Positions 5,596 through 9,625 of a stretch of 9,625 nucleotides of DNA are shown in pieces. The stretch is from the NCBI GenBank assembly GCA_039024295.1, contig JBCDIQ010000220.1, forward strand, positions 1 through 9,625. The letters are read 5' to 3'. A model generated the notes under the pieces. It was not told the DNA's origin. It did no database searches and saw only the letters and a program-made list of their open reading frames with translations. How positions within the stretch are numbered: position 1 is the stretch's first letter; each line of letters starts with the position of its first letter. The stretch is from JBCDIQ01 sp039024295. Lineage in GTDB: Bacteria > Bacteroidota > Bacteroidia > J057. The position numbers and the translations under genes were made by a program.

Positions 5596-8439
5596 CTATG
5601 CACTCCATTTTTGGTAGCCCACTCGTACTGCTACTACTGCCCCAATGAGCAATATGATCCACCATATTTCAGGCTCACTCATCCGAGTTCGAGAGTTATC
5701 ATCTCCCAGGTCAAAATTAGGGTCACTGTTCAATACTTGTTTTTGCTTCCGCTGAAGTGCCGCTTTTTGGGCTTCATTTTCCAGGGCAATAAAAGAGGTT
5801 ACGGGCATCATGATGCGATTTTCGAAACTAGCCCTGACAAGAGAAAGCCAGAATTCTTCATTTTGATGGGGGCGAATCTGGAGGTTGCTCCACAAAGCCT
5901 GCATTTCCATCGCATTTTCCCAAGTTCCATCTGGCTTCGAAAGCTTAGGAGTTCCTGTTTGTACGGAGGAAAAAATCACCGAAGCTGCTGAGTCATCTGG
6001 CAGGTAAGCCACAGGATTTTTTGAGGATGGGTAGGCACGAACGGCAGGCCAATGCGTGGCAAAAGTTACCTGATGCAAGGTATCCAAGGGGGCAGCCAGT
6101 AACGAATGGGCGTACACCTCTTTTTTGGGGTTTAGGTGATAGAAGTAGGCAGACTCGGGGAAGGCCATGGCGAAGTCTGCAAATGATCCTCCAATAAGCG
6201 TCTCCTCCCAATTGTCCGTTACGAGGACGAATACTGGAAACTGATCGGTAGGGTTTAGGACCTGCTCTGTCAGCACCATTTTTAGCGCACGCTCGGCAAA
6301 AAATCCTCCCTTTCTGGGAAATTTTTCCAGCTCGGCACGCCAATTTCCTGTCATGTCCAAGGTAGCTACTCGGCTGTTCGTTAAGCTGACCTTGGCCGGA
6401 ATATCGGAAAGCTGTTGACGATCTGAGAAAGCTTCCATAGCAGCCAAAAGCCATTCGGAGGTTATTTGCCGATTTTCAGACATGTCCAAGATGAAATGGA
6501 GGTATGGGGTCCGCTTCACCAGGGGCAGCCTGTTTTTTACGGCTGCGGGCAGGTAGGTGTCTCCGTTCTCGATCTCTACTTTTTTTGCGAGCACGAGACT
6601 TCCAGGTTTACCCAGGAGTATTTCTGTGCTGTCGCTCAGTCGGAGGGTGGTAGGTTCTTTGTGGAGGAATGTGATATCGGTCCTGCGAATTTCATCCCTC
6701 CTGAATGGAAACACCCGCAATTCAATCTTATTTCCTCCTTCATAGGACAAAATGCCGGGGTCTTTATTCTCGTCCTTGATGTTGTTGTACACCCATTTGG
6801 CGGTTCGCTCTTCCGATAGGATTCCGGGTTCGCGCCTGTCTCCCATGAATAGGGCGTAGTCCTTGATCCAGCAGCCTGCTGGCAACTCAAAATTGGTGAC
6901 GAATTCAGCCATTCTGCCATGTTCCGAGAAGTTACTCATCTCCAGCTCTACCTTCGTTTCATATACCTGCTGGTGCTCATCGTAGGCAAACTCGTAGGCT
7001 ACATCGGTAAGCTGTACACTGTCCACAAAATTTCTCTGCCAACCGCTGGTTTCTCTGGGTTTGGGTGCAGGCTTATTCAGAAAAATACCTTCCATCTGTA
7101 CGATCTTGGTATTGGAGAGGGTGAGGTTGTCTAATACCAGCCAGTTGAAGTAACCCGACAGGTAGGGGGTTCCTTTGAAAAAAAAATCACCGCTTCGGCT
7201 TTTGTTCTCTTTTACTTTCTGCAGAGTCCTTTTGATGGAAGCATAGTTGAGCTGATAGGATTTATCATAATCTGCTTCGTAGACGTATTCCAGTGATCTT
7301 TCCAGCATTCTCCCGTCATAGCGATACACCCCCGTAAGAAAGCCGGGAATCACCAAAAGACTGGCAAGAAAGGCTATTCTAAGGGCGTTTTTTGAATAGT
7401 ACTCACCCAGGAACCTGTAGTCTTGATGAAGGATATTGCTGTGAATGACAAATAGTACAGTTGGGGTAAGCATAAGGAAGCCCAAACCGAAAATGATGAT
7501 AGCTACAATGGACAGAGGCGTGAAGGGTAAGAATACCAAGAAGAAATACAGGGTGTAGGTGAAGGTGATGCTTCTCCCTAAAAACAAGAATAGCCGTAGC
7601 CGAAGTTCCTTGGGGTTGGGTAAGCATATCAACAACCCATTGGCAAGGGCAAGTCCGTAAAACCAATAGGTATTGAAATTTCCGAATACCCCCTCGTTGC
7701 CAGACATGGAGCCCCCAAACATCATGGCGTTTGTCAGTAAGCCAGCAAGTGGGAGAGCGATCGAAAATATTCCCTTTGCTATCAGACTTGTTTCCTTTGA
7801 GAAGAGCGACTTTTTGTTCCCAATTATGTAAAAAAAGCGAACCAGGAAAAAGAAGAATAGTACTGTCAAAGTAATTGAGATAATCAGAAGAACAAATTCT
7901 TCAAGCGCTGAATCTTCCGGGCCTCCATTCCACCTGATTCTTGAGAATCCCATGATAAACAGGTAGGTGAATGCTGGTATTACAGGTATCCAAATCAGGC
8001 TCAAGGTGGCGCTTTTCTTTTCAGGCTCAGGTGTTGCACGTAGTACCATAACCAACAGTCCATAAGCCAGGGTCGGCATCAAAAACGTAAGCACATGCAT
8101 CGTGTAGTCGCCATTTAGCATCCACGCAGGTAAATCCCATGGATACAACTTATTGGAATGGTCAAAGAATTCGAACAACAGCACGATGTAGGCCATTAAT
8201 ACCAGGACTGCATAAATGGGAGAGACCTTCTTTTTTAACCTGATTAAAAGGGCGGCATAGCCTGCATTGAGCAGGATCATTGCCCCAAATACCATGGTAA
8301 AGTTCGCCCAATAGCCAAGGTTTTCAGGTTCAAGTAAACTATGGATGATGGTGTAATTTGACCAGAACAAAAAGGCCAGTACCAGACTTGGCAAGGTGTT
8401 AACCAGAAATATCCATTTGGGATTCAGGAGGCTGCGCAT
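5596..8439 (-). CDS. MSEP-CTERM sorting-domain membrane protein, predicted exosortase K substrate
   Basis: This 947-residue protein begins MRSLLNPKWIFLVNTLP. About 11 hydrophobic segments fill residues 9-374 (for example 9-30, 44-66, 72-92, 112-133, 178-206, 283-333, 352-374). A large soluble part (about 375-918) follows, with a VIT-like domain (about 490-595; FELPAGCWIKDYALFMGDRR, then RVFPFRRDEIRRTDITF). Next is a VWA-like region in which DMSEN (652-656) resembles a degraded DxSxS metal site. The tail reads MSEP (920-923), a hydrophobic helix (925-938) and short basic end GYQKWSA: the three-part plan of an exosortase signal. From memory, MSEP-CTERM proteins of this length occur beside exosortase K, as here. 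The start at 8439 lies inside the exosortase gene (41-nt overlap), so translation is probably coupled. What the protein does after sorting is unknown. The XrtN-system VIT protein family is a related alternative, but the literal MSEP motif favours the K system. Confidence 0.9.
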   Translation of the reverse strand: MRSLLNPKWIFLVNTLPSLVLAFLFWSNYTIIHSLLEPENLGYWANFTMVFGAMILLNAGYAALLIRLKKKVSPIYAVLVLMAYIVLLFEFFDHSNKLYPWDLPAWMLNGDYTMHVLTFLMPTLAYGLLVMVLRATPEPEKKSATLSLIWIPVIPAFTYLFIMGFSRIRWNGGPEDSALEEFVLLIISITLTVLFFFFLVRFFYIIGNKKSLFSKETSLIAKGIFSIALPLAGLLTNAMMFGGSMSGNEGVFGNFNTYWFYGLALANGLLICLPNPKELRLRLFLFLGRSITFTYTLYFFLVFLPFTPLSIVAIIIFGLGFLMLTPTVLFVIHSNILHQDYRFLGEYYSKNALRIAFLASLLVIPGFLTGVYRYDGRMLERSLEYVYEADYDKSYQLNYASIKRTLQKVKENKSRSGDFFFKGTPYLSGYFNWLVLDNLTLSNTKIVQMEGIFLNKPAPKPRETSGWQRNFVDSVQLTDVAYEFAYDEHQQVYETKVELEMSNFSEHGRMAEFVTNFELPAGCWIKDYALFMGDRREPGILSEERTAKWVYNNIKDENKDPGILSYEGGNKIELRVFPFRRDEIRRTDITFLHKEPTTLRLSDSTEILLGKPGSLVLAKKVEIENGDTYLPAAVKNRLPLVKRTPYLHFILDMSENRQITSEWLLAAMEAFSDRQQLSDIPAKVSLTNSRVATLDMTGNWRAELEKFPRKGGFFAERALKMVLTEQVLNPTDQFPVFVLVTDNWEETLIGGSFADFAMAFPESAYFYHLNPKKEVYAHSLLAAPLDTLHQVTFATHWPAVRAYPSSKNPVAYLPDDSAASVIFSSVQTGTPKLSKPDGTWENAMEMQALWSNLQIRPHQNEEFWLSLVRASFENRIMMPVTSFIALENEAQKAALQRKQKQVLNSDPNFDLGDDNSRTRMSEPEIWWIILLIGAVVAVRVGYQKWSA

Positions 8440-8980
8440 AAGAATGTGTTATTTTAGAGGTGAGGTATACGGTTAGGGCATACACTGTGACAAGGGCACC
8501 CAGGTATATGAACGCGCCCATGGCCAGGTGGAGTTTACCTGATGCCATGCCAGGCAGGTCGGGTATACGTTCCTGCACAAACAGGTAAGAGATAATCCTC
8601 GAGGTATTCACCAGTGGGGTTATGATATAGGCTGATGAAAGGGTTAAAGCCAAAATCCCCATACTTTGGGAGATACCTGAAACAAAGCGGAACAAGGCCA
8701 GGTTCAGCAGCCCAAAACAGAGCAGCCAGAAGTTAGAACCAGAGCAGGATTTTTCAATCACTATTCCCAGGCGCGCGTGGTCATAAGCACCATTTGGCAA
8801 TAATTCGCCCGGTGAGCCGGTAATCAGCCCGATGAAGCTACTGACTGGGTGCGTCAGAAATCCTACTTCTGCATGTGTCGCACCGCTGGCCCACAACTTT
8901 AGGCATACGAAAACGCCTATTACTGCCCCAAAATGCAGGAATTGGGCAAAGCTGAGGGAACCAATTGGCGAATTTGACAT
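8399..8980 (-). CDS. xrtK: exosortase K-type membrane transpeptidase
   Basis: This is a 193-residue, multi-spanning membrane protein of the exosortase/archaeosortase superfamily, cysteine transpeptidases that cut C-terminal sorting signals at the outer face of the cytoplasmic membrane. The three expected catalytic residues are present: Cys79 in EKSCSGSNF, Arg128 in NTSRIISYL, and His151 in GKLHLAMGAF. Hydrophobic segments lie at about 12-30, 83-100, 106-123 and 150-173, plus weaker ones around 45-55. The length suits the short K-type enzymes rather than EpsH-type proteins of 280 residues or more. I chose ATG 8980; GTG 8986 in the same frame would add two residues, and an in-frame stop lies upstream of it. 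No Shine-Dalgarno site precedes either start. The stop lies inside the MSEP-CTERM gene, which strongly supports an enzyme-substrate pair. The symbol rests on the neighbouring MSEP signal and on recollection of the family. Confidence 0.88.
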   Translation of the reverse strand: MSNSPIGSLSFAQFLHFGAVIGVFVCLKLWASGATHAEVGFLTHPVSSFIGLITGSPGELLPNGAYDHARLGIVIEKSCSGSNFWLLCFGLLNLALFRFVSGISQSMGILALTLSSAYIITPLVNTSRIISYLFVQERIPDLPGMASGKLHLAMGAFIYLGALVTVYALTVYLTSKITHSYAQPPESQMDISG

Positions 8981-9070
8981 GGACACGTGTGAGGAGGTAA
9001 CCGAAAATGTTTACACGCATTACGGAACTTTCATGTGTTCGTTGGGGGAAAGGGGCCTTTTTTCCAGGAA

Positions 9071-9132
9071 GTTTTGGCCCAAAAAGGCACTCAACTTGGC
9101 CAAAACATATCGTTAGTTGGTAGTTTTGGCCA
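9071..9132. repeat. three copies of a 9-bp repeat in alternating orientation
   Basis: GTTTTGGCC occurs at 9071-9079, its exact reverse complement GGCCAAAAC at 9098-9106, and GTTTTGGCC again at 9123-9131. Copies 1 and 2 can pair (9 bp, 18-nt loop). Copies 2 and 3 can pair (10 bp, TGGCCAAAAC with GTTTTGGCCA, 16-nt loop). The two hairpins exclude each other because both need copy 2. No T-run follows on either strand, so a simple terminator is unlikely. Operator sites or an RNA switch in the leader of either divergent gene are possible. Confidence 0.75.
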
Positions 9133-9207
9133 GAAATAGGAGGCTCGACCCTCAAGGATAAGTATGCTACTTGCAGTTTAGTGTACAAGAAACTCAACTC
9201 AACGCTC

Positions 9208-9233
9208 TTGGATTGCGTTTTTTACCTATATTG
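9208..9233 (+). promoter_or_regulatory. possible Bacteroidota-type promoter of the ATPase gene
   Basis: TTG at 9208-9210 is followed 16 nt later by TATATTG (9227-9233), an imperfect match to the phylum's -33 TTG / -7 TAnnTTTG pattern. It ends 44 nt before the ATG at 9278. The -7 element lacks one T of the consensus, and AT-rich DNA gives such matches by chance. Confidence 0.22.
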
Positions 9234-9277
9234 AATGAAGAATGAGAACCTGAGCCAATCACACTCCTTTTTTGGAT

Positions 9278-9625
9278 ATGCAAAAAGAATCCATACACAT
9301 ACAAAACTTCGCGGGAATCAATGACCTAAAAATTGACGTAAATTCAATTACGGTGATGATTGGGCCTCAGGCTTCGGGAAAATCGCTGACGGCGAAACTT
9401 TTATTTTATTGTAAATCTTTTTTTAGACAAATCTACTATGAATTTGAGAAGGGTAGGAGTCTTAACTTTTCCATTTTTTACTATGAACATAAATTCTCAA
9501 GATATTTTCCCCCATCTAGTTGGGGAAATCATACTTTTACTATCACTTATAACATTAATGATTCCTGGATAAAAATAACTAAGGAAAACAATGAAAAAGT
9601 AGTCCTGGATTTTTCTGAAAAAATC
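9278..9625 (+). CDS. AAA/ABC-type ATPase, N-terminal part, cut by window edge
   Basis: I translated 116 codons by hand; the frame is open to the right edge. The protein begins MQKESIHIQNFAGINDLKID, the N-terminal strand pattern of SMC/RecF/OLD-like ATPases (AAA_15/AAA_21-type), then ITVMIGPQASGKSLTAKLL. GPQASGKS (29-36) is a Walker A motif for nucleotide binding. The Q-loop, signature, Walker B and any nuclease or toxin domain lie beyond the edge, so subtype and role cannot be decided. An in-frame stop at 9251-9253 lies upstream, making ATG 9278 the first ATG start; no Shine-Dalgarno site is visible. The last 205 bp are about 29% G+C (59 of 205, hand count), far lower than the neighbouring genes. 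That fits horizontal acquisition and the many defence systems built on such ATPases, but it is inference only. Confidence 0.85.
   Translation, partial: MQKESIHIQNFAGINDLKIDVNSITVMIGPQASGKSLTAKLLFYCKSFFRQIYYEFEKGRSLNFSIFYYEHKFSRYFPPSSWGNHTFTITYNINDSWIKITKENNEKVVLDFSEKI

Larger units (their letters stand above)
8981..9277. other. divergent intergenic spacer with alternating inverted repeats
   Basis: This 297-bp spacer lies between the minus-strand exosortase and the plus-strand ATPase gene, so it should hold both promoters. It contains an 8-bp palindrome ACACGTGT (8983-8990) abutting the exosortase start, a purine-rich GAGGAGG (8991-8997), a GGAAAGG..CC-type semi-palindrome (9047-9065) and the triple repeat at 9071-9132. 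No convincing gene lies inside. The sequence becomes more AT-rich after about 9215. No tRNA or attachment site is recognised. Confidence 0.6.

Noticed and set aside
5569..5991. A 140-codon plus-strand frame over the end of the MSEP-CTERM gene
   Set aside because: It is antisense to a well-supported gene, with no domain or start signal.
5596..8980. Assignment to the exosortase N / VIT-protein system instead of exosortase K
   Set aside because: The target carries a literal MSEP before its last helix and is close to the length I recall for MSEP-CTERM proteins, which favours the K system. This is from memory and a model search would decide.
9007..9123. A 38-codon plus-strand reading frame starting ATG, 9 nt after GAGGAGG
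   Set aside because: The spacing is ideal for a Shine-Dalgarno site, but this phylum hardly uses such sites. The peptide (rich in W, R, H and P) has no recognisable feature, and the frame runs through the inverted repeats. It is probably chance; ribosome profiling could overturn this.
8838..9197. A 119-codon minus-strand frame overlapping the exosortase start
   Set aside because: It overlaps the well-supported exosortase in another frame, has no signal or domain, and reads through the repeat-rich spacer.

Overview
The window looks like chromosomal DNA of a Bacteroidota, probably a Cytophagales-type bacterium. This rests on protein features: a type IX secretion (T9SS) type A C-terminal sorting domain, OmpA proteins carrying thrombospondin type 3 (TSP3) calcium repeats, signal peptides ending in ..AQ or ..GQ, near-absent Shine-Dalgarno sites, and an exosortase K / MSEP-CTERM pair. 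Genus and species cannot be read from the sequence.

Layout. Four complete genes and one cut-off gene lie on the minus strand; read in transcription order they run right to left. (1) An exosortase K-type membrane transpeptidase (8399-8980). (2) Its likely dedicated substrate, a 947-residue multi-spanning membrane protein with a VIT-like domain and a C-terminal MSEP motif plus membrane anchor (5596-8439); its start overlaps the exosortase stop by 41 nt. (3) A 954-residue secreted SGNH/GDSL hydrolase with Ig-like and PKD-like modules and a T9SS signal (2602-5466). (4) An OmpA-family outer membrane protein with five TSP3 repeats (1110-2528), closed by a strong rho-independent terminator at 1058-1088. 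(5) A second OmpA/TSP3-type protein, cut by the left edge (<1-874), beyond the terminator and so separately transcribed.

At the right end, a 297-bp spacer (8981-9277) separates the exosortase from a plus-strand AAA/ABC-type ATPase gene (9278->9625), cut by the right edge. The last 205 bp are about 29% G+C by hand count, against roughly 47-57% in sampled exosortase lines, which suggests an acquired gene, possibly defence-related. The spacer holds three copies of a 9-bp sequence in alternating orientation, able to form two mutually exclusive hairpins.

How the genes may work together: genes 1 and 2 form a sortase-and-target module at the cytoplasmic membrane. Genes 3 and 4 are cell-surface proteins using a different export route (T9SS) and the outer membrane. 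Their shared strand and single visible terminator allow a common transcript, but no functional link between the two halves is shown by the sequence.
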